A DNA stretch of 32,074 bases from Rhizobium redzepovicii (GTDB taxonomy: Bacteria > Pseudomonadota > Alphaproteobacteria > Rhizobiales > Rhizobiaceae). Made by a program: the position numbers and the translations under genes. How positions within the stretch are numbered: the stretch's first letter is position 1; every line of letters begins with the position of its first letter. The notes beneath the pieces are model-generated. The model made no database searches. It was given only the letters and a program-made list of their open reading frames with translations, and had not been told where the DNA came from. Of the stretch, positions 8,893 through 16,687 are shown one piece after another. Location of the stretch: positions 1 to 32,074 of the forward strand of contig NZ_JAILYH010000035.1 of assembly GCF_019793435.1 (NCBI RefSeq), read 5' to 3'.

Positions 8893-10089
8893 TCATTGCG
8901 TGATGGAGTTGGCCTTGGCATCACCGGCGGCATTGGCCGTCGGGTTCATTTCGATTTTCTCGGGCGTGACCTTGCTGCCGGGAATGGCCTGCTGGATCCC
9001 TTGAGTCACCACCCAGTCGGCCGGATCGAGGCCGGATTGAATGACCCGGAGCGCACCTTCACGCTGGCCGGTCTTGACCTGCTTCTGCTCGACGACGTCG
9101 TCTTTGCCGAGAACGAGCACGTAGCTGCCGAGCTGGTTCGTTCCGATCGTATCGTCGCGCACCAGCAGAGCCTTGTCGTTGTGGCCGACCGGCACCCGAA
9201 CGCGCACGAAGAGGCCGGGCAGCATGGCGTGATCCTTGTTGTCGAACAGGGCCCGGACCTGGAGCGTGCCTGTGGAGGCGTCGAGCTGAGGCGATACGTA
9301 GTCGAGATGCCCCTTGTGCGGGTAACCTTCCTCCGTCTGCAGACCGATTTCCGCCGGTATGCTCGGGAGGTCCGTCTGCCTGAAGGTATGTCCCTGCTTT
9401 GCCAGGGTTTCCTTGATCATCAGCACCTGCGTTTCGCTGACGTTGAAATAGGCATACAGCGGATCGGTCTGGACGATGCTGGCGAGTTTGGTGGGGCCGG
9501 ACACGCCGACCAGCGTGCCGATATCGACGAGATGATCGGTGACGATGCCGTCGAAAGGAGCGAGCACCTCGGTATAGCCGAGATTGATCGTCGCGAGTTC
9601 GACATTGGCTTGGGCGTTGAGGATGGAAGCATTCGCCTCGTCGAGGGTCGCCTTGGCGCTGTCGACTGCGGTCTGGGTGGTGACCTGTTGCTTCATGAGA
9701 TTGAGCTGCCGGTCATATTCCTGCTTTGCGCCGACCTGGGAGGCCTGCTGCGAGGCGAGCGATGCCTTTGCCTGATCCAGTTGCGCCTGATAGGTGTCGC
9801 GCTCGATGCCGAAAAGCTTGGCGCCCTTCTTCACCATCATGCCATCTTGGTAGTCGATGGACTGGATATAGCCCTGGACGCGCGCCTCGATATCGACGGC
9901 ATTGAGTGGGGCCGTATTGCCGGTGAGTTCGAAATAGAGCGTCACCGGCTGCTGGACCGGCTGTGCGACCCGAACCGGAGGTGGCGGCGGAGGAACATAG
10001 GTGTTGCCGCTTTCCTCGCAGCCGGCAAGAATTGTTATGCCGGCGAGCACCGCCAAGAGGTGCAGACCCTGATCCAATCTCACACGCAT
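8893..10089 (-). CDS. RND efflux periplasmic adaptor lipoprotein
   Basis: This 398-residue membrane-fusion protein would bridge the RND permease to an outer-membrane channel. A lipoprotein signal ends in a lipobox (TILAG-C, Cys24), then a Pro-rich linker (VPPPPPPVRV). The first lipoyl half-motif contains VDIEARVQGYIQ. A long alpha-helical hairpin of Gln/Ala-rich repeats (YQAQLDQAKASLASQQASQ onwards) follows, then the second lipoyl half (LGYTEVLAPFDGIVTDHLVD) and beta-barrel and membrane-proximal regions to the C-terminus. It precedes the permease in the same transcript. No outer-membrane factor gene is present, so the channel must be encoded elsewhere. No regulator of the usual TetR type is adjacent. 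The ATG at 10089 has only a weak Shine-Dalgarno. Confidence 0.95.
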   Translation of the reverse strand: MRVRLDQGLHLLAVLAGITILAGCEESGNTYVPPPPPPVRVAQPVQQPVTLYFELTGNTAPLNAVDIEARVQGYIQSIDYQDGMMVKKGAKLFGIERDTYQAQLDQAKASLASQQASQVGAKQEYDRQLNLMKQQVTTQTAVDSAKATLDEANASILNAQANVELATINLGYTEVLAPFDGIVTDHLVDIGTLVGVSGPTKLASIVQTDPLYAYFNVSETQVLMIKETLAKQGHTFRQTDLPSIPAEIGLQTEEGYPHKGHLDYVSPQLDASTGTLQVRALFDNKDHAMLPGLFVRVRVPVGHNDKALLVRDDTIGTNQLGSYVLVLGKDDVVEQKQVKTGQREGALRVIQSGLDPADWVVTQGIQQAIPGSKVTPEKIEMNPTANAAGDAKANSITQ

Positions 10090-10264
10090 TGCCGCCGCCC
10101 CGATGTTTACGAGCCCCAGTCTTCATGCGTGCCTCGGCGGAGACGACCCTTCTCCGAAAAGTTCCGGGCATGCGATATTATGTCGCGGCATTGATGCAAA
10201 TTGCAATAGCTGCCGATCCACAATTGAATTCAGTCGGAGTTCGCCGTTTGCGGGCACAAAGTGG

Positions 10265-11029
10265 CTATGGTTTTCCGAGCCGCTCGATGGCCGACTGCAA
10301 GGGTGCATCCGAAACATGGATCAGCCCGACATAGGGATTGGCCATATCCGTCACCAAAAAGATCGCACCCGCGACGGACAGGGCGCAAACGAGCAGAATT
10401 GACAGCACCGTCGGGTTGGCTGGCGCCTGCAGCCCGAAGGTCGCAAATAGCAGCGAGAGCCAGCAGACGAGAACGGCGAGGAAGGCCCAGGGCAAACCCT
10501 CTTTGCCGGATTCGACCAGCAGCCAGTGGGTCTCGGCCACCATCCCGCTCACATCCAGCGCCCGTGTTTGAAGACTACGCTGTACGGCATCCCTCGGCGA
10601 GAGGGATCGAAGATCGCCCTGAACCGCCTCGATATCCTGATATTCCCCGAGCGCCTTGCCGGACGCATCGTCGGTGGTCTCGGCAGACCAGCCACGGCTC
10701 AGCCGTTTCTCGATCAACTCATGCAGCAACTGCCGTGCCTTGTCGGTTTCCGGCCCATATTGCGCCATGACGCGATCAAGCAGGAGCACCCGCGCCGCCG
10801 CCGTTCTCATTTCCACTTCGGCATTGTCGTATGTCGTCTTGGCGGATGCAATCAAAAGGCCGAGCGCCAGGGCCGACAGCGTTCCCACCACCGCGGTCGC
10901 CAGCCTGATGACATCCTTGGATTCGGCATTGAGGTGGTGATCCGGCAAGCGGTTGCGCATCACCAATCCTATCGATGTTGCCGCCGATAGAAAAACAAAG
11001 ACTAACCCGCCAAGCAAGAGTGAGTTCAA
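10265..11029 (-). CDS. DUF4239 / bestrophin-like membrane protein
   Basis: The 254-residue product has four predicted membrane helices, two near the N-terminus (about 3-23 and 41-62) and two near the C-terminus (about 183-205 and 212-233), flanking a charged central domain of about 120 residues. The central part starts with TTYDNAEVEMRTAAARVLLLDR, typical of the DUF4239 family now described as bestrophin-like. Its role is not established; a channel-like function is suggested only by fold similarity. The start is TTG at 11029, supported by GGGAG 6-7 nt upstream; no in-frame ATG lies nearby. It lies downstream of, and in the same direction as, the Ca2+/H+ antiporter gene, 131 nt away, so a shared transcript is possible. 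Confidence 0.8.
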   Translation of the reverse strand: MNSLLLGGLVFVFLSAATSIGLVMRNRLPDHHLNAESKDVIRLATAVVGTLSALALGLLIASAKTTYDNAEVEMRTAAARVLLLDRVMAQYGPETDKARQLLHELIEKRLSRGWSAETTDDASGKALGEYQDIEAVQGDLRSLSPRDAVQRSLQTRALDVSGMVAETHWLLVESGKEGLPWAFLAVLVCWLSLLFATFGLQAPANPTVLSILLVCALSVAGAIFLVTDMANPYVGLIHVSDAPLQSAIERLGKP

Positions 11030-11160
11030 GTTCCGCTCCCCATCACGTCAACCCTGTAAGCACCGCGAGGCTTGCAAGTGGCGCGATCGTTACTGTCACC
11101 ATAGCGGAAGACAGGCATAGCGTGGAGATTTTTACTTTCTTATTCTCGCATGGGTGGACG

Positions 11161-12294
11161 TCACTGCTGGAAAATGAGCAGCACGTAGGCCAGGAAAAGC
11201 ACCAGATGGACCGCACCTTGCATCAGATGCGTGCGGCCACTGGCAAAGGTAATGATGCTGACCGCAAGCGTGAGCAGGAGCATCACCAGATCTCCGTGCT
11301 CCAGGCCGAGCGTCACGCTGTGTCCGTAGAGCTGGCTAACAACAAGCATCGCCGGCACCGTTAGCCCGATCGTCGACAATACCGAACCAAGGAAAATGTT
11401 GACGGAGCGCTGAAGATTGTTGGCGATAGACGCGCGCACGGCGCTGATTGCCTCAGGTGTCGCGACAAGAATAGCCATCACCACACCGCCAAATGCGGTT
11501 GGAGCATGCAGGGTTTCGATAATGTAATCGATCGGCCGCGCGAGCTGTTCGACCAGGAAGACGACGGGAGCCATATAGGTGACAAGCAGAACGGCATGCG
11601 GCCAGACCGGCCCACGGCCAACGACATGTTCGCTGCGAGGCGCCTGACGGTTGCTGTCATCCGCGAAATAGTCCCGATGGCGGCCGGCCTGAAGAGACAG
11701 GAACGTGGCATAGAGGCCGACCGATATGATGCCCAGTATCAGTTGTCTCGGTGCCGATGGATGCTGTCCGTCCGGGCCTGCGAGAAATGTCGGCATGACC
11801 AGGCTCAGGGTCGCCAGCGGTACGATTACCCCGAGATAGGCGTTGGCGCCCTGCAGGTTATGCTGCTGTTCCGGCCGCCGCCACGCGCCGAGCAGCAGCG
11901 ACAGACCGACCATGCCGTTCAGAATGATCATGACGACGGCAAACAGCGTGTCGCGCGCAAGCGTGGGGTTGTTTTCGCCGTGAAGCATGACAGCCGATAT
12001 TGCCATCACCTCGATCGAGGTGATGGCAAGGGTTAGAATAAGCGTGCCGTAAGGCTCCTTCAGCCGCTCCGCCAGGTGGTCTGCGTGCCGCACGACCGAC
12101 AGAGCGGAGCCGAGCACGACGGCAAACAGCCACCCGAAAACGACGGTGAACCAAAGCGGATCGGAAAGCTGCCCGAAGAGCTGCTCCTGGAAAGCAAGAA
12201 ATGCGAAGCTCGTCGCAACGCTGACGACGAGGAACCATTCCTCGCGCAGCAGGCTGGTAGCGCCGACGGCGCGCAATGCGGGACCCTCCGTCAT
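11161..12294 (-). CDS. chaA: Calcium/proton antiporter, ChaA (CaCA/CAX) family
   Basis: The product is a multi-pass inner-membrane cation/proton exchanger. From the ATG at 12294 it has 377 residues, close to E. coli ChaA (366). That start has AAGGCGGG about 8 nt upstream, while the in-frame ATG at 12408 has none and would add a non-conserved basic tail. The first conserved repeat contains EPYGTLILTLAITSIEVMAI, whose acidic residues match the cation-binding helix of CAX exchangers. The second contains TAFGGVVMAILVATPEAISA, with its Glu at the equivalent site. Eleven or so hydrophobic helices are visible. It probably exports Ca2+ or Na+ at alkaline pH, as inferred from the family. The SDR gene upstream runs in the same direction but is separated by 144 nt. 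Confidence 0.88.
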   Translation of the reverse strand: MTEGPALRAVGATSLLREEWFLVVSVATSFAFLAFQEQLFGQLSDPLWFTVVFGWLFAVVLGSALSVVRHADHLAERLKEPYGTLILTLAITSIEVMAISAVMLHGENNPTLARDTLFAVVMIILNGMVGLSLLLGAWRRPEQQHNLQGANAYLGVIVPLATLSLVMPTFLAGPDGQHPSAPRQLILGIISVGLYATFLSLQAGRHRDYFADDSNRQAPRSEHVVGRGPVWPHAVLLVTYMAPVVFLVEQLARPIDYIIETLHAPTAFGGVVMAILVATPEAISAVRASIANNLQRSVNIFLGSVLSTIGLTVPAMLVVSQLYGHSVTLGLEHGDLVMLLLTLAVSIITFASGRTHLMQGAVHLVLFLAYVLLIFQQ

Positions 12295-12438
12295 CGAAAC
12301 CACCCGCCTTCTGGCAAATACCGCCGCAATGCGATCATCAACACCATCGCGCCCCGCCCGCTGTCTCGCATCATATGAAGGGGAATCGTACCTCAAGCCG
12401 AGCGGCATGCAACCGTCTAAAGCGGAATAGCCCTGGCC

Positions 12439-13146
12439 TTATTCGCGGCCGGTCGCAGGGATTGCCGCGCCGGTGACGACGGCTGCGGCCGGCGAGATCA
12501 GGAAGGCGATGAGGCGGGCGATCGATTGCGGCGTGACCCAGCCGTCCGTTTTCGCATTGGGCATGGCGGCGCGGTTCTCAGGCGTGTCGATCGTTCCGGG
12601 CAGGATACAGTTGGCGGTGATGCGGTCGTCGCGGCATTCGGCAGCGAGCGCTTCCGTCAGTCGGATGACGGCGGCTTTCGAGGCAGCGTAAGCGGCTTGA
12701 TTGGGGCCAGCCTTCAGGCCGGGTGCGGCGGCGACATGAACGATGCGGCCATAGCCTGATGCCTTCATCGTTGGGAGAACCGCGGCGCTGATCGTCAGCG
12801 CGGTCCGGGCGTTCGCGTTCATCATCGTCTCCCATTGGGCAGGCGCATCCGGCCCGACCGGCCCCATCTGGAAGGCGCCGACCGTGTTGACCAGGGCACC
12901 GACACCGCCAAAACGCTTGACGGCCCGGGCGACGGCTGCGGCGCAGGAGGCATAATCGGTGAGATCCGTTCCGGCGATCGACAGAAACTCGACGGAGGCG
13001 GGAAGATCGCCGGCCAAGGCTTCCAGCTCCTGGTTCGACCGGTTCATGCAGACGAGTTTGGCTCCGCCGGCAGCAAGCTCGCGGACAACGGCGCTGCCGA
13101 GGTTTCCGCCGGCGCCTGTGACGATGACGGCTTTCTGGTCGTTCAT
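12439..13146 (-). CDS. Short-chain dehydrogenase/reductase family protein lacking catalytic Ser
   Basis: This is a Rossmann-fold SDR protein of 235 residues. The ATG at 13146 is preferred because AGGAG lies 9 nt upstream; the ATG at 13155 abuts that AGGAG. The cofactor motif TGAGGNLG is at about residues 10-17, the NTVG-type segment (LVNTVGAF) replaces the usual NNAG, and the active-site YAASK has Tyr153 and Lys157. The position of the catalytic Ser, 13 residues before the Tyr, is Ala140 in VHVAAAPG, with Ala also at 139, where most SDRs have SS. The protein may therefore be a weak or non-classical enzyme or a binding protein. The substrate is unknown. It is monocistronic or an operon end; the upstream gap to the RHH gene is 158 nt and holds a hairpin. 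Confidence 0.88.
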   Translation of the reverse strand: MNDQKAVIVTGAGGNLGSAVVRELAAGGAKLVCMNRSNQELEALAGDLPASVEFLSIAGTDLTDYASCAAAVARAVKRFGGVGALVNTVGAFQMGPVGPDAPAQWETMMNANARTALTISAAVLPTMKASGYGRIVHVAAAPGLKAGPNQAAYAASKAAVIRLTEALAAECRDDRITANCILPGTIDTPENRAAMPNAKTDGWVTPQSIARLIAFLISPAAAVVTGAAIPATGRE

Positions 13147-13242
13147 GGCAATCATCTCCTGGCGGGCTTTGGTGGCGCGCATTGTTGATCCAGGCTGCGC
13201 CGCAGCGCAAGCCCACGCATCCGCGTCCAGGTCGAAGATCTT

Positions 13243-13271
13243 GCGGAACTGCCCTTTTCAGGCAGTTCCGC
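13243..13271. terminator. Perfect 11-bp hairpin between RHH and SDR genes
   Basis: Arms GCGGAACTGCC and GGCAGTTCCGC enclose a 7-nt loop. It lies 34 nt past the RHH stop on the minus strand. No T-run follows on either strand, so it could be a Rho-dependent or mRNA-stabilising hairpin rather than a classical terminator. Confidence 0.55.
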
Positions 13272-13304
13272 CGTCATTGCTCAACAGTTTCGTCGGACCC
13301 GCCG

Positions 13305-13655
13305 TCAGTGATATTTCGTCCGTTCGCGATCGAGGATATCGGGCGCGTCAAGGCCGGAAATCGGGCGGGTGACATCGGCCGGGATGTCGCCGGTGAGCTG
13401 CAGGTCGAGATAGCGGGCGCAGCAGACGCGTAGGAAGGAGGTGAAGTTTCCAAGATCATGGCCGGCATCGATCGATTCATGATGCAGCCGGGTGATCAGC
13501 TGGACGACATTCATGCCGTCGCGCCGGGCGACTTCCTCAAGCTTCGACCAGAAGAAGTTCTCCAGCCTGACGCTGGTGACCATACCGTCGATGCGCAGCG
13601 ACCGAGTGGTGCTTTCCCAGAGCCGCGCATCCGCCTTGATAAACAATTCGCACAT
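13305..13655 (-). CDS. Ribbon-helix-helix (RHH_4-like) domain protein
   Basis: The protein has 116 residues from the ATG at 13655, preceded by GGGAGG at 5 nt. Upstream in-frame starts lack a Shine-Dalgarno and would run into the DJ-1 gene. The core SLRIDGMVTSVRLENFFW, then KLEEVARRDGMNVVQLITRL, has the strand-helix-helix layout of the RHH_4 family common in Alphaproteobacteria, near residues 19-60. Such proteins usually bind DNA as dimers, but no target has been shown for this type. The C-terminal 35 residues are charged and poorly conserved. The gene begins 23 nt after the DJ-1/PfpI gene and is very probably co-transcribed with it, so it may regulate that operon. Confidence 0.8.
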   Translation of the reverse strand: MCELFIKADARLWESTTRSLRIDGMVTSVRLENFFWSKLEEVARRDGMNVVQLITRLHHESIDAGHDLGNFTSFLRVCCARYLDLQLTGDIPADVTRPISGLDAPDILDRERTKYH

Positions 13656-13678
13656 GTCATCCTCCCGGTGCCGCCTCC

Positions 13679-14275
13679 TCAGGCGGCGTTGGTTTCGAGC
13701 AACGCTGCCGCATCGAGCACGGCCATGAACTGGCGCAGCCACGACGGATGTGCCGGCCAGGCCGGCGCCGTTACCAGGTTACCATCCGAGACCGCATCGG
13801 TGATCGAGATATCGGCATAGGTGCCGCCGGCAAGCTCGACTTCCGGCCGGCAGGCGGGATAGGCCGAGCAGGTGCGGCCCTTCAAGACACCTGCGGCAGC
13901 GAGCAGCTGCGCGCCATGGCAGATGGCGGCAACGGGTTTTCCGGCATCGAAGAAGTGCCGGACCGCTTTGATAACGTCTGCATTGAGGCGCAGATATTCC
14001 GGCGCACGGCCGCCGGGGATGACGAGGGCGTCGTAATCTTCGGGGCGCACGCTATCGAAAGTGGCGTTCAGTGCGAAATTATGACCGCGTTTTTCGGAAT
14101 AGGTCTGGTCGCCTTCGAAATCATGAATAGCGGTGGCCACCGTCTCGCCCGCGTTCTTTCCGGGGCAGACGGCGTCGACCGTGTAGCCGCAGGCAAGCAG
14201 CGTCTGGAACGGCACCATGGTTTCGTAGTCTTCGGTGAAATCACCCGTGATCATTAGGATTTTTGAAGCTGGCAT
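13679..14275 (-). CDS. DJ-1/PfpI family protein
   Basis: This is a 198-residue protein of the DJ-1/PfpI (class I glutamine amidotransferase-like) superfamily. The nucleophile elbow is AAICHGAQLL, with Cys119 followed by His120. An acidic partner is likely in GDFTEDYE near the N-terminus (Glu15 or Glu18), and the PGG turn is in DALVIPGGRAPEYLR. Members include YhbO-like glyoxalases/deglycases and stress proteins; the exact activity cannot be fixed here. The ATG at 14275 is chosen for its strong AAGGAGG Shine-Dalgarno; an upstream start at 14296 would put that site inside the gene. It is followed after 23 nt by the RHH gene, suggesting a two-gene operon. Confidence 0.92.
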   Translation of the reverse strand: MPASKILMITGDFTEDYETMVPFQTLLACGYTVDAVCPGKNAGETVATAIHDFEGDQTYSEKRGHNFALNATFDSVRPEDYDALVIPGGRAPEYLRLNADVIKAVRHFFDAGKPVAAICHGAQLLAAAGVLKGRTCSAYPACRPEVELAGGTYADISITDAVSDGNLVTAPAWPAHPSWLRQFMAVLDAAALLETNAA

Positions 14276-14414
14276 CGTATCCTCCTTTGAAACCAACCGC
14301 CGGAGATTAACAAAGAGCGGCGGGCAGAAGGTACTATGGGAATACTACAGCCGAAATTCCCTGAGAGTTAGAATAACATGATGCCGAAAAACCGCGCACA
14401 GTTATCGGCATGCT

Positions 14415-14807
14415 CTACACCGCCTTGACTGTCACATCCGGGACGGCGCAGGCCTCGCCGCCGGCGAAGAGGCGGGAGCGGGTGAGGAAGCGTTTCTCGC
14501 GGCCGTTATCGAGCGAGAACATGCCGCCGCGGCCCGGAACGACATCGATGATGAGCTGCGTATGCTTCCACGCCTCGAACTGGCTGGCGCTGATATAGAC
14601 CGGCACGCCGCCGATCTCGCCGAGTTTGACGTCGCTGTCGCCGACCATGAATTCATTGGCGGGATAACACATCGGCGAGGAGCCGTCGCAACAGCCGCCG
14701 GACTGGTGGAAGAGGATATCGGGATGATCGTGCTTGATCTCAGCAATCAGGTCAAGAGCTGCGTCGGTCGCGAGAACTCGCGGATCGCCGTTGACGGTGG
14801 CTTCCAT
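14415..14807 (-). CDS. DUF779 protein associated with acetaldehyde dehydrogenase
   Basis: The product has 130 residues. The DUF779 signature is clear: LFHQSGGCCDGSSPMCYP with three Cys (two adjacent), then YISASQFEAWKHTQLIIDVV and PGRGGMFSLDNGREKRFLTR. The clustered Cys and His suggest a metal site or redox role, but the function is undetermined. In many Proteobacteria this gene directly follows an AldB/ExaC-type aldehyde dehydrogenase, as it does here, so a supporting role in aldehyde oxidation is inferred. The start at 14807 has GGAGG 7 nt upstream. The 202 nt between it and the dehydrogenase stop contain two inverted copies of a CTCCCC palindrome, which may weaken or separate its transcription from the enzyme gene. 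Confidence 0.92.
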   Translation of the reverse strand: MEATVNGDPRVLATDAALDLIAEIKHDHPDILFHQSGGCCDGSSPMCYPANEFMVGDSDVKLGEIGGVPVYISASQFEAWKHTQLIIDVVPGRGGMFSLDNGREKRFLTRSRLFAGGEACAVPDVTVKAV

Positions 14808-14836
14808 CGGTCTTCCTCCAAAGTTTTGGGAGAGAT

Positions 14837-14872
14837 GCCCCTCCCCAACCCCTCCCCACAAAGGGGAGGGGC
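14837..14872 (+). repeat. CTCCCC palindromic repeat, copy A
   Basis: CCCCTCCCC, 5-nt loop, GGGGAGGGG forms a 9-bp hairpin (14849-14871). A second upstream arm, GCCCCTCCCC at 14837-14846, could pair with the same right arm. It is related in inverted orientation to the copy at 14959-14990 and lies just upstream of the DUF779 gene. Confidence 0.75.
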
Positions 14873-14958
14873 TAAGCTGCCGCTTTGGCTCGCAGAACAA
14901 CAAGCCGGATGCATGTGCTGCGCTCAACAGTGAATACGGCGAGAGCCGCACGTTAAGT

Positions 14959-14990
14959 CCCTTCCCCTTGTGGGGAGGGGTTGGGAGGGT
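14959..14990 (-). repeat. CTCCCC palindromic repeat, copy B (inverted)
   Basis: Read on the minus strand this gives CCCTCCCAACCCCTCCCC, then ACAAGGGGAAGGG, the same layout as copy A with a few changes. It begins 20 nt after the dehydrogenase stop codon, so it could act as a transcription terminator or mRNA 3' hairpin. Similar palindromes are spread between genes in rhizobial genomes. Confidence 0.7.
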
Positions 14991-15009
14991 TTTACGCCCT
15001 CACCACGCC

Positions 15010-16518
15010 TCAGAAGAAGCCGAGCGCCTTCGGGCTGTAGCTCACCAGCATGTTTTTAGTTTGCTGGTAATGCTCGAGCATCATCTTGTGGGTTTCGCGG
15101 CCGATGCCCGACTGTTTGTAACCGCCGAAGGCGGCATGGGCGGGGTAGGCGTGGTAGCAGTTGGTCCAGACGCGGCCGGCCTGGATCTCGCGGCCGAACC
15201 GATAGCAGCGATTGGCGTCGCGGCTCCAGACGCCGGCGCCGAGGCCGTAAAGCGTGTCGTTGGCGATTTCGAGCGCTTCCTTTTCGTCCTTGAAGGTCGT
15301 GACCGAGACAACCGGCCCGAAAATTTCCTCCTGGAACACACGCATTTTGTTGTGGCCCTTGAAGATCGTCGGCTTGACGTAATAGCCGTTCGCCAGATCG
15401 CCGCCGAGATCGTTGCGCGTGCCGCCGGCCAGCACCTCCGCACCTTCCTGCTTGCCGATGTCGAGATAGGCAAGGATCTTTTCCAGCTGCTCGGTCGAGG
15501 CCTGGGCGCCGATCATCGTCGCGCTGTCGAGCGGATTGCCCTGCTTGATCGCCTCGACGCGCTTGACGGCCTTTTCCATGAAGCGGTCGTAGATCGATTC
15601 CTGGACGAGGGCGCGGCTGGGGCAGGTGCAGACTTCGCCCTGGTTGAGAGCGAACATCGCAAAGCCTTCGAGCGCCTTGTCGAGGAAGTCGTCGTCCTCG
15701 GCCATCACATCGGCGAAGAAGATGTTCGGCGATTTGCCGCCGAGCTCCAGCGTCACCGGAATGAGGTTCTGGCTGGCATATTGCATGATCAGCCGGCCGG
15801 TCGTCGTCTCGCCGGTGAAGGCGATCTTGGCGATGCGGGCGCTGGTCGCCAGCGGCTTGCCGGCCTCGATGCCAAAACCGTTGACGATATTGAGCACACC
15901 GGGCGGCAGCAGATCGCCGACCAATTCGGCCCAGAGCAGGATCGAGGCGGGGGTCTGTTCGGCAGGCTTCAAGACGACGCAGTTGCCGGCGGCAAGCGCC
16001 GGAGCAAGTTTCCACGTGGCCATCAGGATCGGGAAGTTCCAGGGAATGATCTGGCCGACGACGCCGAGCGGTTCGTGGAAGTGATAGGCGACGGTATCGT
16101 GGTCGATCTCGCCGATCGAGCCTTCCTGGGCGCGGATGCAGGAAGCGAAATAGCGGAAGTGGTCGATCGCCAGCGGAATGTCTGCCGCCATGGTCTCGCG
16201 GATGGGCTTGCCATTGTCCCAGGTCTCGGCCTGGGCGAGCAATTCCAGCTTGTCCTCCATCCGCTGGGCGATCTTCATGAGGATATTGGAGCGCTCGGCA
16301 GCCGAGGTGCGGCCCCATTTCTCCTTGGCCGCATGGGCGGCGTCGAGCGCAAGATTGATGTCCTTTTCATCGGAGCGGGGAATGTCGCAGAGCTTGCCGC
16401 CGGTCACCGGTGTCAGGTTTTCGAAGTATTTGCCCCCGACAGGCTCGCGCCATTCGCCGCCGATGTAGTTGCCGTATTTCAGCTTGAACGGCGATTCGAC
16501 GATTTTCTGATGAAGCAT
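15010..16518 (-). CDS. Acetaldehyde dehydrogenase, AldB/ExaC type
   Basis: This 502-residue NAD(P)-dependent aldehyde dehydrogenase would oxidise acetaldehyde or similar short aldehydes to the acid in the cytoplasm. The Glu motif LELGGKSPN has Glu258. The catalytic Cys297 is in NQGEVCTCPSR, a variant in which a second Cys (299) follows. The cofactor-domain segment PWNFPILMATWKLAPALAAG and the C-terminal AFGGYKQSGIGRE are also present. The overall look is that of the AldB/ExaC subfamily that works with alcohol oxidation in ethanol or acetoin metabolism. The start ATG at 16518 has GGGAGG at 5 nt. An AcoR-like regulator lies upstream in the same direction, a palindromic operator candidate lies between, and DUF779 follows. 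Confidence 0.96.
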   Translation of the reverse strand: MLHQKIVESPFKLKYGNYIGGEWREPVGGKYFENLTPVTGGKLCDIPRSDEKDINLALDAAHAAKEKWGRTSAAERSNILMKIAQRMEDKLELLAQAETWDNGKPIRETMAADIPLAIDHFRYFASCIRAQEGSIGEIDHDTVAYHFHEPLGVVGQIIPWNFPILMATWKLAPALAAGNCVVLKPAEQTPASILLWAELVGDLLPPGVLNIVNGFGIEAGKPLATSARIAKIAFTGETTTGRLIMQYASQNLIPVTLELGGKSPNIFFADVMAEDDDFLDKALEGFAMFALNQGEVCTCPSRALVQESIYDRFMEKAVKRVEAIKQGNPLDSATMIGAQASTEQLEKILAYLDIGKQEGAEVLAGGTRNDLGGDLANGYYVKPTIFKGHNKMRVFQEEIFGPVVSVTTFKDEKEALEIANDTLYGLGAGVWSRDANRCYRFGREIQAGRVWTNCYHAYPAHAAFGGYKQSGIGRETHKMMLEHYQQTKNMLVSYSPKALGFF

Positions 16519-16623
16519 GTCATCCTCCCTTGATGGTCCAGGTTCCGAAGCGAACCAGTGGGAGGAAAATGTGCATGTTTTGGCGGAGGGAACAGGGCGG
16601 CCTTTCAATACCGCAGCGCACAG

Positions 16624-16641
16624 TGTCGCACGGATGCGACA
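16624..16641. promoter_or_regulatory. Palindromic operator candidate TGTCGCA-N4-TGCGACA
   Basis: A perfect 7-bp inverted repeat separated by CGGA sits 106 nt upstream of the dehydrogenase start and 47 nt beyond the stop of the AcoR-like regulator gene. Position and symmetry suit a dimeric Fis-type helix-turn-helix protein such as that regulator. I found no convincing -24/-12 sigma-54 promoter nearby. Binding is inference. Confidence 0.6.
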
Positions 16642-16687
16642 GCTCGCGTCACGATCGAAGGCGTCGGTGGAACTTTCGGGCGCCTGG

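Noticed and set aside
14381..14413. Terminator for the DJ-1/DUF779 gap (ATGCCGA...TCGGCAT)
   Set aside because: The 7-bp arms are 17 nt apart and lack a T-run; too weak to call.
14734..16533. Long plus-strand reading frame of 599 codons
   Set aside because: It is antisense to the aldehyde dehydrogenase, which has all catalytic residues and a good Shine-Dalgarno.
16519..16623. Sigma-54 promoter upstream of the aldehyde dehydrogenase
   Set aside because: No GG/GC pair with the correct 10-bp spacing was found on the minus strand, and the nearby regulator lacks the sigma-54 activation domain.
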